Positions 1 through 12,346 are shown, counted from the first letter of the stretch. The stretch is 64,000 nt of DNA from Canna indica (GCA_034359265.1 CP136891.1:57326001-57390000); one strand, 5' to 3'. Notes: a model not told the origin generated them from the sequence alone. Made by a program: numbers and translations.

Positions 1-2308
1 AGTCGGAAACCAAGTCAAGCTCGGGTTTAGTCAAGTCATGAGTTAGAGTCTTGAACCTTTATGGAAGGCTAGATGAGGGATTAAAACCCCTCATCCTTGT
101 GCCGTGTGACTCATCCTTGGAGTCGCACAAGGCGGCCTAGGGAGAGAGGGAGAAAAGCAAGGAGAAGGGGGACTTGGATTGATCCGGGATTTCGCGCCGT
201 TGCCGAAAGATTCGAAGTCATCGTCATCTGATCTTTCGTTCTCCACAATCAAGGTGAGTGGTTAGAATTTGAAAGCTTGGGGGAGGCGGGTAGCCGAACC
301 CCTAGATCTGATAGGATGAGTTTTCTCGTGATCTTTCCGACGGATCTTGGTTTCATCGATGTGTATTCACTATTTTGCACGAGTACTTATCGGATCATCT
401 TGTCACTTTGCCGATTTCTTAAGTACTAGGGCTGACGAGTCATGGGAAAAGGGGGAAGGTCATGCCAAAAATTTTCCCAATTCCCTTGATGGAAAGAAAG
501 CCCTTGGACGATCTCATGTTCATGAATGATGTAGACTTAATCGTCAATTTTACATGTTATGAAGCATGTCTTCCCTAGAAACCTTTGATGTGGCCGAATG
601 AACCCTACAACTCATGAAAAGGGTTCGGCCAAGGGTAAGGGGTAAAATAGTCCAATTGATATTAAGTTATATCGGAATCGAAGAATTAGAGGCAGAGTTA
701 GAGTCCCCTTTCCCTTTTGTAACTTAAGGGCCATGGCCGAGCAAGGTTTTCCTTGCTCATGGCTCGGCCAAGACAAGGGAGGAGGAAAGACGGTAGCTTT
801 AGATGGAAACATTCATGGTTATAAGGTTCAACAATAGAGGTATGACGATACTTAGGAAGAACAACAATCATAGCAAGTAAATTGATTGATTATGAGATTG
901 TAGGAATGCTAGCTTTATGACCATCCTTAGTATTAGATCTTTAATGTTGCAATTGTTTACCATGCTTAGTATATCCTACATTTTTGAATTCATTGCTACC
1001 TTGCCATGCTAGATAATTGTTTCTTATTGAGCTTAATTCCTAAGGTAGTGTAAAGTTGATATGCATGAATATTGTGGTTATATATAGTCGATATTGTAAT
1101 ATTTGAATATTTTTCTTTAGATTATACATGCTGTCCAAATATGTTCATGGGCGGAATTCCAAATAAATTCCTCACCCAAGTTAGTGTGGAAGGTTAGATA
1201 ACATGTAAGGTGTCGCGAGACGTTCATCATACTTATATGGAAACTTCGCTAGGAGATGATATCACTTCTAGGACTTCTTGTAAACATTTGGAAACCTAGA
1301 GCTCTTAGGTGTACACATTTTGAAAGGGCGGCATAAATTATTGACCCTGTAGCTCGGAATAGGGCTAGATACGGGCAATGGCCAAAAGTGTATATATTGA
1401 AACCCTTGGACATTGATTGTGTGTTGTGCTTCAGATGGTCCGCCGAGGAGCATGGAGGTCGGGAATGCCCAATGCTCAGCTCGGTCAGTGTTGGGTCTGG
1501 AGGTGTGCAAGCGGGCCCAGTAGGTGCCAAACCCCAGTTGGGTGGGACTAGCTATCCTTACCCCAGACGGTGTCCAAAGACTAGTGGACCATCCTAGTCG
1601 ACGGCCCGGGATTATTTGCTTACATCTTGAGATGATGTGGTCGATGACCAGTATGATACTACTTGATATGGTAGGGACAATTGTAGTCGAGATATTTATT
1701 CCATAAGAAGGCCCAAGGGTCGGATGCCGAAGGCTTGATAGGCTGAGATGGTAGGTTATCACATGTTCAGTTTGTACAGATTGACCCATTGGGGTCGGTA
1801 GTCGCATTAGAAGTAGTTTACCTCCTTGTACATTCATATTGTTGCCTTATATGATATGCATGCATAACTGAGGCTTAGGTGGAGGTTCGCTAGATCCACT
1901 CACTGAGTCCCAAGTGGACTCACAATTTATTCTTTATTTTTTCAGAGCATGAGCAGTGACTTTGGCATGTCGACATGGTGCAGCTGGTGGGCGGGAGGCG
2001 GTGCCATATCTCGTAGTGGCGTCCATGAGTCTTAGACCAGTGTCTAATAGTTGCTTTTAGTTTCTGCACTAACAGTTGTATTTAAAAGAGTTGTAAAACT
2101 TGTTACTTGAAACGTTCAGTTATTTTGATGTTGGTGTTCTTACTTGTTTTAGAAAACATAAAACTGTGACTTTAAAAACTTTTAATAAAGTGTGTTGAGA
2201 TTTCTTTTATCGATACAATTTGGTTTTCCTTATGTCAGTGTAGATAGTAGGCTACAGGGCAGGATGTAGGCCCTGGCCGATCACACTACCCTCAGTTGGG
2301 GTGTGACA
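1..2308 (+). mobile_element. LTR of a Ty3/gypsy-like retrotransposon, 5' part outside window
   Basis: The stretch ends in GTTGGGGTGTGACA, a typical LTR 3' end finishing in CA. The last 80 bases match, in reverse complement, the sequence at 11243-11330, and the match continues to about 11900 with shared blocks such as GGGGTCGGTAGTC. The left part shares AAGATTCGAAGTCA with the reversed copy near 15400. The LTR start is not in the window, so it is at least 2.3 kb long. No primer-binding site follows at 2309, so this is a 3' LTR or a solo LTR. Short open frames at 1268-1837 look like chance frames. The family name is not certain; long LTRs with these end motifs resemble Tekay/Del chromoviruses. 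Confidence 0.6.
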
Positions 2309-2437
2309 TATACACTTAAACAAGAACTCACCAAGTCACCAAGTTAAAACTCTTCAACTTGTAACCGCACTTGGGCCAGCTATACTCAATCCAATAATTG
2401 GCAAATCTAATTTTTCCAAATAGACAAACATATTCAA

Positions 2438-4529
2438 TTAATAATATGCACATAAAATTAAACAGAATATATATATAAATAGAGTACCGTTTTCAAACTT
2501 CTCTACTTCTGTGATATCTTCTTCAACATTCAATCGATTAGACTTTCGAATCCAATCTTGTGCACATATCAAAGATTCAACCACCTTCGGAGTCAAAGAA
2601 CTTCTAAATGAATCAAGAACCCTCCCGCCAGCACTGAAGGCAGATTCAGAAGCTACTGTGGAGATAGGAACAACAAAGATATCTCGAACCATGTGTGAGA
2701 GGACCGAAAATCTCTCGGAATTAAGCTTCCACCACTTCAGAATATCAAAATCATCCCTATCTTCATGCAGTGCCTCATCTAAGTACAAATCAAGTTCAGA
2801 CTTCGTATGAACATGTCCACTCTCAATTCTTCATTTATTGGCAATTAAATTGTAATGCCCTCTTGGTCTATTACCAACTGATTGATTACTTGAAGTAGTG
2901 CTTGATGGACTTGTTTCACTTGAATAACCATTCTCAATTTGTAACATATTCTTGTACTCCATGAAAATGTCATAAAGTGACATCTTCACTCTTTCAAACA
3001 GTTAAGTCCCTTCATTTTCATCATAAATATCACAAAAAGAAACTTCCATTACCATGAATTTCTCACGAGGATCAAGTACAACAGCAAAGAAAATGATTTT
3101 ATTCATTCGATCAATGTTTCCCCAATATTTGCCAAACTTTGTCTTCATCTTTGTACCCATTCCCTTCACATTTGAATCATCGCTTCGAGTCCATTCTAGG
3201 ATTGCGCCGAGTAGGTCACTAATTTCAGTCCAAAATGTGTTAGATGTAACATATAATGAACTAGAAACACGTACCGTGATATCATAAAAAAGCCCCAGCA
3301 TAGTGATCGTTCTCCTCATGACATCCCAATCCACAGAACCCTTTGAATTTGCATCCACCTCAACTCTGAAGTATAGATCTTCAAATTCAAATCTTTCAAA
3401 TGCCTTCTCATACTTCTCAGCTACACTCAATATCAAGTAAGTAGAATTCCATCTGGTGCACACATCTAAACACAATGTACTCTTACATTCAACTTGCACT
3501 GAATCAGCACACTCCTTGAATTTCTTAAGCTTGACTGGAGAACTTCTAATATATTTCACTACCTCCCTGACCCACCTAATTGCAGGATCCAATTCCTTTA
3601 AGCAATCTTGCACAATCAAGTTAACTATATGAGCTATGCACCTCATGTGTAAGTACTTGCCATTTCCAACAGCAATCCCCCAGTTAATTAATTTCCTCTT
3701 CAAGTGCTCAACGGCCATATCATTTGAACTGGCATTGTTTACTGTAACAGTGAACACTTTATCTATCCCCCACTCTAGTAAGCATGTCTCTATTGCCTTG
3801 CCAATAGATTCACCCTTATGACTAGAGATTGGACAAAAATTCAAAAAAAAATTGTGTAGCTTCCCATCCCTATCAAAGAAATGAGCTATGATGCACATGT
3901 AATTGATTTGTTGAATGGATGTCCATGTGTCAGTTGTTATGGAAATTCGTTGATCATTCTTTTTCAAATAATGTTTCAACTTCAACCTCTCATCCATATA
4001 TAACTGAAAATAATCACGTGATACAGTCCATCTTGAAGGGATTTTATATCTAGGACATGCATCATGCATAAACTCTATAAAGCCTTCAGATTCAACAAAT
4101 TTAAATGGCAACTCATAAACAATTATCATGCGTGCAAGACTTTTTCTAATAGCAACTTGATCAAACTTCTAAGTAGATAACGTACCCGTACTTTCACCAT
4201 CTCCCAATTGTTGCAAAGACAATTGTGACTTGTGTTTTATATTCATTCCTTGGTATCTTCTTACATATTTTCACATGGTAATTGAGCGCACTTGTCCCAT
4301 TTTTCTTTGTATCTGCAACATATTCTTTCTGACATTACTTGCACTTGCCTTTGTTATACCATTTCTCTTTATCAACATAAACTTCAAAGTGTTCCCACAC
4401 TTTTGACCTTTGTTTTGGCGGCTTTGTTGATTTTCCGATTTCATTGCCGCTTTCATCGCTTGCGGGTATAGATATTGGTTGTGCTACTGCTACTGTATTT
4501 GAATTTGCCTCTTCTTGAGAGTTGGACAT
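2438..4529 (-). pseudogene. hAT transposase, RICESLEEPER/DAYSLEEPER type, decayed
   Basis: Read on the minus strand, the relic starts at about 4529 (MSNSQEEANSNT) with a BED-type zinc finger containing SKVWEHFEVYVDKEKW and a second half with CQKEYVADTKKNGTSALNYH. A TAA stop falls inside the finger just before its second cysteine. The central block at 3002-4129 is an open frame of 375 residues with SITTDTWTSIQQINYMCI, CIAHIVNLIVQDCLKEL and TRWNSTYLIL, typical of plant hAT transposases. The C-terminal hAT dimerisation domain (2438-2788) shows DIFVVPISTVASESAFSAGG and SLICAQDWIR. Stops near 3003 and 2831 separate the blocks. The family binds the element ends and performs cut-and-paste transposition in the nucleus. 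This copy cannot make a full protein. Confidence 0.88.
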
Positions 4530-5700
4530 CTAACATTTATTGATTCAATACTAAAAATATCAATACAAAACTTGATATAAATACTAAAAACAAGCTGCAC
4601 TGCAGTTTTCTTTTCCAAAATATAGAAGGTATTCAACTATTGCTATAATGAAACAAGATACTTGCAAGTTATAATGAAACAAATCTACACTATCAAATCT
4701 ACACTATCAAGTAACATGATGTTAATTGATACTTGCAAGCTACAGAACTTTATAAACACTTAACAAATCTACTGTTATTTGTTAATTGATACTTGCTAAA
4801 CTTAAACACTAAGAGTAGCAATTAACACTAAACCAGGTATTTTACTTAAACACTATGAGCAATTAAACTTGAACACCAATTAACCAGGTATTAAACTTAA
4901 ACACTAATTAACCAGGTATTTTACTTAAACACAAATTAAACTTGAACACTAATTAAACTTAAACTAACTAACACTTGTCAATTACACAGTGTATCCTGTT
5001 TATAATTAAGAACAAGTTAGAACAAGTGTATCTAGCTAATTAATAGCATTATAGCAACAATTAAGAGCAGTGTATCTGTAAAATAGCATTATAGCATTAT
5101 AGCAACAAGTTACAACAAGTTATAATAGCATTATAGCAACAATTATAATTACACAGTGTATCTAGCTAATTAAGAACAAGTTAGAACATAAAGTAATTTA
5201 CACTAACACTAAGAGCAGCAACCAGTGTCGGATGTCACTTCTGAGAAAACAGATTTATCAAATACAAATCAACCAGGTAATTTAAAATTTTGACCTTGCT
5301 TAGTTGCTTGAAGATTGAAGATCGTCGAATGTCGAATGCAGATTGAAGACTGCTCACTGCCGCCGGGCGCTGAATGAAAAGAAGAAGATGAGCATCATGA
5401 GCTCAAATAGTGAGATAGCCATTGGTGTGAAGAAAAGAAGGAGAAAAGCCGTAGATTACCTCTGTCGACGATTTGGGGAGGGGGGGCGACTTGGCGAGTG
5501 CCGATTTGGGAGTGAGTCACTGCCGAGTGTCGACTGGCCCGAGTGTTGACTAGACAGAGTGCCACATTGTCGTCGCGTGGGTGGCCGGGTGGGGGAGCCG
5601 GGGAGTCAGTCAGTCGACAGTCTTTTGTCGTCGCGTTCGCTCGCCTGTGAGTGTTAGGGTTGTCGACTTGTAGTTGTCAAGTGTCGAGTGAGAGCATTAG
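4530..5700. other. AT-rich leader of the hAT element, no gene seen
   Basis: From 4540 to about 5280 the sequence is built of loosely repeated AT-rich words such as CACTAATTAAACTTAAAC and ATTATAGCAACAAG. From 5290 to 5670 it becomes GC-richer, with repeated GTCGAATG/GTCGACT words. It lies upstream of the minus-strand transposase and is probably its leader and promoter region. I see no protein-like frame. Confidence 0.5.
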
Positions 5701-5710
5701 GAATCGGGTC

Positions 5711-5733
5711 GGGGGGGGGGGGGGGGGGGGGGG
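5711..5733. repeat. Poly-G tract, 23 bases
   Basis: An uninterrupted run of 23 G lies inside the right subterminal part of the hAT element. Its exact length may be a sequencing or assembly artefact. Confidence 0.9.
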
Positions 5734-6017
5734 AAGTGGGTAACAGGGTAATTGGGTATCGGGTAAGCCTTTTTTGGGTTTAGGGATACATAGGTAATTA
5801 AGTGAATTCTTGGGGGTAAAATGGTTTTTTTTAAATTTTTCGGTGAATTTGGTTAAAACCAATTTTTTACAGTAAATTCACCGAACCGAACCGAAAATCA
5901 AAATCTCAAAAAAAAATTAACCAAAAATCAAACCAAAATTAATTCGGTTAATTCGGGTTCGGTTCGGTCGATTTCGGTTTGATTTCGATGAATCGGGGAA
6001 TCCTGCTCACCCCTACT

Positions 6018-7121
6018 TCTCACTGGCCGATGCGGCCAAAGATTGGTTATTTTATTTACCTCCAGGTTCAGTAACCACATGGGCGGACATGCTAAGATTG
6101 TTCCTAGACAAGTACTTCCCCGCGGACATGCTAATATGCGGAATCAAACAAAAAGACGCGGAAAAACTCCATAACGGTTTAAGCGACTTTGCGCGAGTTG
6201 TCCTCAACACGGCATTTCAGAGCAACTCCTCATTCAATACTTTTACGAGGGGTTGTTGCCCATGGAGAGAAGAATGATGGATGCAGCAAGCGGACGAGCC
6301 ATCGTCAACAAAACCCCGCAAGTCACTATGGAATTGATATCCATCATGATGGCCAACACTCAGCAGTTCGGTTTCCACCAAGAACCGCCAAAGAAGGTCC
6401 ATGAGCTAAGCGTATCTACACTTAAGTCAAAAATTTCTAACCTAACCTCGATGGTCCAGAACTTAGTTGCATGAAACAATCAACAAGTGAAAGCTTGTGG
6501 TATTTGTGCCGCTACCGCACATCTAACTAACGCATGCCCCATGCTACAAGAGGACTCCCAAGAACAAGTCAATGCCCATGGGAGGTTTCCTGGGCTCCAT
6601 CAACGAAAGTACGATTAGAACAACCCAGGATGGAGGGATCATCCAAACCTCGCCTATGGTGTATGGCCAAACGATTTTCAACAAAGTGCACCATATCAAC
6701 AAGGCACACAACAACCGCCCCAAACCATTCGTCTCCTCACAACAATCTTCTACACCCCCAGGTATGAGCCTAGAAGACATGACTAAAACTCGCACCCTTA
6801 ATGCTCATCAATTTCAACATGAGACAAGGGCAAACATTCAAGAAACAAGGGCTTGCATCCAATACTTGGAAAGGCAAATTGAGTCAGTTGGCGACTTCAC
6901 TTGGTAAATTGGAGACCCAGGGACGCCTACCATCCCAACCTAAAGTGAACCCAAGACATAATGCAAGCGCAATCAGTTTGAGGAGTGGGAAGGAGATCAA
7001 TGAACCCAACCAAAATAGGTGTTATGGGCCACTTGATCGGAAGAACCTGGAAAGGAAATTCCGACCGACCAGTAGTAACCCGAAAAACCCATGTCAATCA
7101 AAACTAAAAATTTTGTTATAA
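6018..7121 (+). pseudogene. Athila-like gag, N-terminus missing
   Basis: The relic begins within gag with FSLADAAKDWLFYLPPGSVT followed by TTWADMLRLFLDKYFPAD. After frame changes it continues with SEQLLIQYFYEGLLPMERRM and DAASGRAIVNKTPQ. A CCHC zinc knuckle of the form C-x2-C-x4-H-x4-C (CGICAATAHLTNAC) lies at 6495-6537. The tail shows LSQLATSLGKLETQGRLPSQ and SAISLRSGKE, a common Athila gag signature. At least three frameshifts and stops break it, near 6210, 6474 and 6907. Gag forms the retrotransposon particle and binds RNA. It leads directly into protease. Confidence 0.85.
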
Positions 7122-7768
7122 AACCTCCATTTCCTGACAAGTTCAATAAATCTAAGAGGGAAAAAGAAGAAAAGAAGATCCTTGAGACCTTTTGAAAAGT
7201 CAAAATTAACATATCCCTTCTTGATGTGATAACGCAAATCTTGCACTATGCAAAATTCCTCAATGAATTATATAGCAACAAAAGAAGATTGACCGACAAG
7301 GTAAGTGTGGGGGAGAATGTTTTAGCCGTCCTTTAAAGGAAACTTCCCCCCAAATGTAAAGACCAAGGTATGTTTTCAATTTCATGTAAGATAGCAAGTT
7401 TTGGCATAAATAGAGCTATGTGTGATTTGGGTGCTTCCATAAATGTCATTTACTCATCTTTAAATGTTGGTCCTTTGAAAAAGACAGGGGTGACGATCCA
7501 ACTCGCCGACAGATCAATTGTACATCCAAAAGGGGTACTAGAGGGCGTCCTAGTTCAAGCTAATAAACTAATTTTTCCTACAGATTTTTTCATGCTTGAC
7601 ATGGAGGAGGACAAAACCTCCAACTCGGCAGAAATTCTATTGGGAAGACCGTTCCTCAGCATAGCTCGAACCAAAATTGACGTACACAGCGGTAAACTCA
7701 CAATGGAGTTCGATGGTGAGATTATTGAATTCAATGTTTATGATGCAATGAAATTTCCTAGTAAATAG
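7122..7768 (+). pseudogene. Athila-like aspartic protease
   Basis: The upstream linker KREKEEKKILETF and INIPLLDVITQILHYAKFL is typical of Athila elements but has stops. From 7370 to 7768 there is an open frame of 132 residues. The active-site motif, normally D-T/S-G, reads CDLGASINVIYSS near residues 20-30, the usual Athila variant. It continues with PLKKTGVTIQLADRS, AEILLGRPFLSIA and IDVHSGKLTMEF, which contains the retropepsin flap-to-end segment. The domain normally cuts the Gag-Pol polyprotein. The open part is intact but is cut off from RT by the stop at 7768. Confidence 0.85.
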
Positions 7769-7783
7769 CCTTGTACTTATGGT

Positions 7784-9154
7784 ATGGATATTATCGACCC
7801 CTTGGATTTTTGTGAAACCAATGATGAACTCGAATTTTTATCTTATGAAGATTTAGATCTAGAGGATCTTGGAGAATTTGAAGATGAGTCGCATAACAGT
7901 AATTCTAAAATTAATTTTAAAAATATTAATTCTATAATTTTAGAAACGACAAGCACTCACAATAAGCTTTTACCATCTATCTTACAAGCCCCGCAATTGG
8001 AACTGAAGCCGCTGCCCTCCCACCTAAAGTATGCTTATGTGGGAAAAGGGGATACCCTACCGATGATTATCTCCATCAAGCTCAGTGCCTTGGAGGAAGA
8101 GAGACTGATCCAAGAACATAAGGATCACAAGGAAGTGATCGGTTGGACCTTGGCCAACATCAAGGGGTTGAGCCCATCTACTTGTATACACCGCATACTT
8201 CTAGAGGAGGGTGCCAAACCAATACGGGAGGCACAACGACGGTTGAACCCTCATATGATGGAAGTGGTGAAAAAGGCGATTTTGAAACTTCTAGATACCG
8301 GGATGATCTACCCAATCTCAGATAGCAAGTGGGTTAGCCCAGTTCAGGTGGTTCCAAAAAAGACAGGCATCACTGTTGCTAAGAATCTTGACGGCGAGAT
8401 GGTACCCACCTGAGTTCAAAATGGGTGGAGGGTTTGTATAGACTATAGGAAGTTAAATGCTTTGACAAGAAAAGATCATTTTCCTCTTCCTTTCATTGAT
8501 CAAATGCTTGAAAGACTTGCCGAAAAATCTCATTATTGTTGTCTTGATGGTTACTCAGGTTTCTACCAAATTCCAGTCACACCGGAGGACCAAGATAAGA
8601 CCACTTTCACTTGCCCGTTTGGCACTTTTGCCTACCGGAGGATGTCATTTGAACTTTGCATCTCTCCAGCAACTTTCGAAAGATGCATGGTCAGCATATT
8701 TTCAGACTACGTGGAGGACATCATATAAGTATTTATGGACGATTTTACCATCTATGGTAACTCCTTCGATGTGTGCTTGACCAATCTTAGTAAAGTGCTA
8801 AAATGATGTCTAGAAGCTAATCTTGTTCTAAATTACAAAAAGTGTCAATTCATGGTATATCAAGGTTTGGTTTTAGGGCATACAGTGTCCTCTAGGGGGA
8901 TTGAAGTTGATAAGGCTAAAATAGATGTTATCAAAACTTTGCCTTACGCTACAAACGTGCGGGATATTCGATCTTTTCTTGGACATGCACAATTTTACCG
9001 ACGCTTCATCAAGGACTTCTCCAAAATTTCAGCACCACTATGTCGTTTACTTCAGAAGGACGCCACGTTCGAGTTTGATGATAAGTGTAAGCATGCCTTC
9101 AATGTCCTAAAGGAGAAGTCGATTTCAGCCCCTATAATCCAGCCACTGAATTAG
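7784..9154 (+). pseudogene. Ty3/gypsy reverse transcriptase, Athila-like
   Basis: The first open frame (7784-8413, 209 residues) has an acidic linker and then LKYAYVGKGDTLPMIIS, HRILLEEGAKPIREAQRRLN and WVSPVQVVPKK, the N-terminal RT fingers. A stop at 8411 precedes GWRVCIDYRKLN. The palm continues in 8462-8728 with DGYSGFYQIPVTPEDQDKTT and FGTFAYRRMSFELCISPATF. A stop just before the catalytic segment separates it from VFMDDFTIYG, which keeps both aspartates. After another stop (near 8805), GHTVSSRGIEVDKAKIDVI and DIRSFLGHAQFYRRFIKDFS form the thumb and connection. Each block is recognisable, but at least three stops prevent one product. Confidence 0.9.
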
Positions 9155-9420
9155 AACTTTCCATTCGAGATCATGTGAGAACTCGGGCAAAGGATTGAGA
9201 AGAACCCTCACGTGATCTACTATGCCTCGAAAATGCTTGACGGCGTGCAGTCCAACTATTCAATAACTGAAAAAGAACTTTTAGCTATTGTTTTTGCCTT
9301 AGATAAATTCAGATCTTATTTACTTGGCACTAAAGTGGTTGTTTATTCTGACCATGCAGCTCTCAAATACCTACTCAAGAAGAAGAAGGCCAAACCCATA
9401 CTCATACGATGAATCCTCCT
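9155..9420 (+). pseudogene. Ty3/gypsy RNase H domain
   Basis: The segment reads [40 protein letters not shown] and [15 protein letters not shown], the classic RNase H block following RT in plant Ty3/gypsy elements. The catalytic E in TEKE and D in YSDHAAL are present. The domain degrades RNA in the RNA-DNA hybrid during reverse transcription. A stop at 9153 before it and one at 9410 after it break the reading frame, and the first catalytic part is degraded. Confidence 0.85.
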
Positions 9421-9421
9421 A

Positions 9422-10232
9422 ATGCAGGAATTCGACCTTGAGATACGTGATAAAAAAGGGATAGAGAATTTGGTGGTCGACCACCTTAGTCGCCTACCCC
9501 TAAAAGAGGAGACATTACGAATCAAGGATGACTTACCCGACGAACACCTCTTCTCTTTACAAGATTCATCTCCATGGTATGCAGATTTAGTCAATTTTTT
9601 GGTCATCAATTCCTTACCTCGTGATCTCTCTAGGGCTGAAAAAGATAGGATCACACAAGATGCTAGATACTATGTCTAGGACGATCCTTATCTATAGAAG
9701 CATTGTTCGGATCAGGTCATTAGGAGATGTGTCCCCAACATTGAAATACCCTCTATTTTTCAATTTTGCCACTCATATGCATGCGGGGGACACTTCGGTC
9801 CAAAAAGAACGACTAGGAAAATCTTAGAAAGTGGGTTGTTTTAGCCTTCTTTATTTCGTGATTCATACTTATTTTGTAAGACTTGTGAAAATTGTCAGAA
9901 AACAAGGAATTTGGAGCGCAAGGATCAGATGCCGCTAACCCCAATCTTGATTTGTGAGATTTTTGGTGTTTGGGGCATCGACTTCGTGGGTCCATTTCCT
10001 CTCTCTTCTGGAAATTCTTATATTATTCTTGTTGTTGATTATGTTTCCAAATGGGTGGAGGCCAAGGCCAGCCGGACTGATGATGCTAAAGTTGTTGTTG
10101 AGTTTGTCAGATCTCATATTTTTGTCAGGTACGGGATGCCTAGAGACAAAATAAGTGATCGCGGGACCCACTTTTGCGATAAAGTAATAGACGCACTTTT
10201 CAAGAAATACAGAGTTACACACCGCACTGAAA
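9422..10232 (+). pseudogene. Ty3/gypsy integrase, N-terminal and core part
   Basis: The linker from RNase H (DHLSRLPLKEETLRIKDDLP) leads to a degraded HHCC zinc-binding region with GGHFGPKRT and CKTCENCQKTRN. The catalytic core follows in the frame at 9911-10273, with FGVWGIDFVGPFPLSSGNSY carrying the first catalytic D, YVSKWVEA, and RYGMPRDKISDRGTHFCDKV carrying the second D. The reading breaks at KKYRVTHRT (about 10232), where foreign LTR-like sequence starts. The third catalytic residue lies in the right fragment at 12347. Stops occur near 9677, 9695 and 9825. Confidence 0.88.
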
Positions 10233-12346
10233 GGAGTAGTGCCCTTGAGACAATCACATGTCGATGTGTTTAGGGACTATTCAAAAGTAATCAACTTAAT
10301 GAGGCAACTTTTTCATCATATGTTGCATCTTTATTCATAAAGATTGTGATGAACCCAATGAATCTGGGCAAATGATTCCGAGGACATGATGAGATCATGC
10401 TAGTGAGACTTGGAATCCAAATGTCCATGTTCTAAATGTTCCTAGTCATAGGATCACCGATTAGGGGATCAGTGATTCCGAATAGACTAGTGCACTTGGT
10501 ACATGCCTTATACGATAAGGGGTAGCTAATCTCACAGTTACCTATGAGATGTCATTAATGTACAAGTGCAGGTGATCATTAGGGAATGAGTTCACTGAAC
10601 GGACCTGCACGAGAAACACAAAATGGAATCCTTACATGAGTGTCAATAGGATGTTCCTCGGGTGATAGTAGGTGCAAGCAGTCCTTAGACCTGAGATTGT
10701 CGTGGTTACCTTGTGAGTGATGACCCATTGCTTTGGTTCTATCCCTACGTGGCCCTCAGCGTCATGTGTCGGGTATTATTGGGCATGGGTAAGCATTCAT
10801 GGAGGTAGGTGAGTAACCAACATGGAATCGGTTACTCCTAGTGAGAGGAGATAATGTCCTATGTGTCCCTACAAGTTGTCTACTTGGGAATCTCTGACCA
10901 TGGTAGATATGAAAGTCATGAAGATGTTTTCAATGTATCATTATTGAGACGACGTCTTGGCAGGTAGAATACATATGAATCAGTATTAGAGTTTGACACT
11001 TCTTTCGTACCCTAGCCGACTTCGGGATATTGTAATTGAGGGATTTAGTTGTACTATAACTAATCACCGAAGGGCGTTCGATCCATGTAGATTGAACCTC
11101 ACACTATCCGGGTAGTCATGACACGTTGCTAGACGTCAATCTTGACTTGTAAGTGGAGTCCCTTACGACCACACTAAAGGGGGTTTAGTGGAGGCTCGTA
11201 AGATTCGAATAGAAGTTGTCCTATCAGATCCGACTCTCCATTTGTCACACCCCAACTCAGGGTCGTGTGACTGGCCAAAGTCTACATACTACCCTAAAGC
11301 CTACTACCTACACTGACCAACGAGAAACCAGAAACACATCGAATGAAAAGAAACCACAATGCAATTTTATTTAAAGTTTCAAAAGTTGACAATTTTTCTA
11401 AAAAGAGAAGAGTAACTAACATCATCACAAACTGAAACATCTCAAGTTCAAAGTTGAGTGCAAGCTTAAAAGACAACAACTAACAGTGTAGGAAAATGAA
11501 AACATCTAGACCACTAGACTATGACTAAAGGACGCCGCTACGAGATTGGCACCACCGCCTACCCTCTAGCTGCACCATGACGACAAGCCTCAACTCACTG
11601 ATCATGCTCTGCAAAATAAAAAGAAACAAACCGTGAGTCCACTTGGGACTCAGTGAGCGGTTCTTCCGAACCTCCACATAATCCTCAAATAGGCATGCAT
11701 AAACATACAAGGCAGCATAGTATATAGTCAGGGAGGTAAATTACTTTTGATATGACTACCGACCCCAAGGGTCGTCATGGGTAAATCATATATTCGACCA
11801 ACCTGCCATAATGGCCTTACCAAGTCACATGGCATCTGAGCCTTACCAAAGCAGCCTATAGGCCCTAAGGGCAGAGAGGTATTCCTTTATCTACCAACGG
11901 CCTTACCAAGTGAATTTGTGTCGCCTACTTCATCTTCTTGGAGGAGTCCAAGAAGAACAGCGAGGTATTTCTTTATCTACCTTCTCGTTTCGTGGTTTTC
12001 TCATCCTCTCTTCCTCCTTTTTGGTGCTCGGTTGTTGGTGGAAGGGCCAGCTAAGCCTTGGTATGATTTGGGGTTGAGATAGCCTCTCCGTTGAGCCACT
12101 ACGAGCCCCGATTTTTCGCTATCCCTTTGTTGCGAGGCGCTTGGTGTGGACTTTCATTGGAGGACGTGCACGTGTGCGTCTTGAAATGGGGATAGGGGCA
12201 TCCTTATCAATCGCGGTATAAGGTATATCTTCTCCTTCTACTCGTATATTGAATTCCCTAAATATTGCTAAAGTAGATCATTGTTTTTGGGATGATTCGA
12301 ATTTTTTAAATTATTATTTCCGCTGCGTTTTCGATTCTCATCCCAA
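10233..12346 (+). mobile_element. LTR-like insert splitting the Athila integrase
   Basis: Integrase text stops at about 10232 and resumes at 12347, so the DNA between is inserted. The right end, CGATTCTCATCCCAACA, is a typical copia-type LTR 3' end. The left part (10233-11242) is non-coding with no stop-free frame of note. The junctions share ACACA-like bases, possibly a degraded 5-bp target duplication. The left end lacks the usual TGTTGGGA start, so the boundary is approximate. A reversed piece of the long LTR family of 1-2308 sits within it at 11243-11930. Confidence 0.6.
11243..11930 (-). mobile_element. Reversed LTR fragment, same family as 1-2308
   Basis: On the minus strand this ends in GTTGGGGTGTGACA and matches the last part of 1-2308 for several hundred bases, including GGTGGCGCC-like blocks and a TTTTATTTTGCAG/AGCATGA motif. 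It is immediately preceded on the plus strand by TCTCCATT at 11235-11242. A near copy, TCTCCAAT, occurs at 16379-16386 after the other end of this family, suggesting a target duplication around 11243-16378. The limit near 11930 is where similarity fades. Confidence 0.65.

Larger units (their letters stand above)
2309..6015 (-). mobile_element. hAT superfamily DNA transposon, left end missing
   Basis: The right end is GCTCACCCCTA (reverse complement TAGGGGTGAGC), a terminal inverted repeat shared with the small hAT-type elements at 32525 and 34582. Inside lies a minus-strand transposase relic of hAT type, preceded by an AT-rich leader. The left end is not recognisable: at 2308 an LTR end abuts the element, so the terminus was lost or lies beyond the LTR. 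The eight bases after the right end (CTTCTCAC) would be the target duplication, but no partner can be checked. Beyond 6015 the sequence is Athila-like gag, so the hAT probably landed in gag. Confidence 0.7.

Noticed and set aside
187..200. CGCGCCGTTGCCGAAA as an Athila primer-binding site
   Set aside because: It resembles the usual GGCGCCGTTGCCGGGG, but it lies inside the long LTR, far from any LTR end, and is not conserved at the matching point of the reversed copy.
1268..1837. 189-residue minus-strand open frame as a gene
   Set aside because: It lies within LTR sequence that has a diverged, non-open counterpart near 11760, and no motif is visible.
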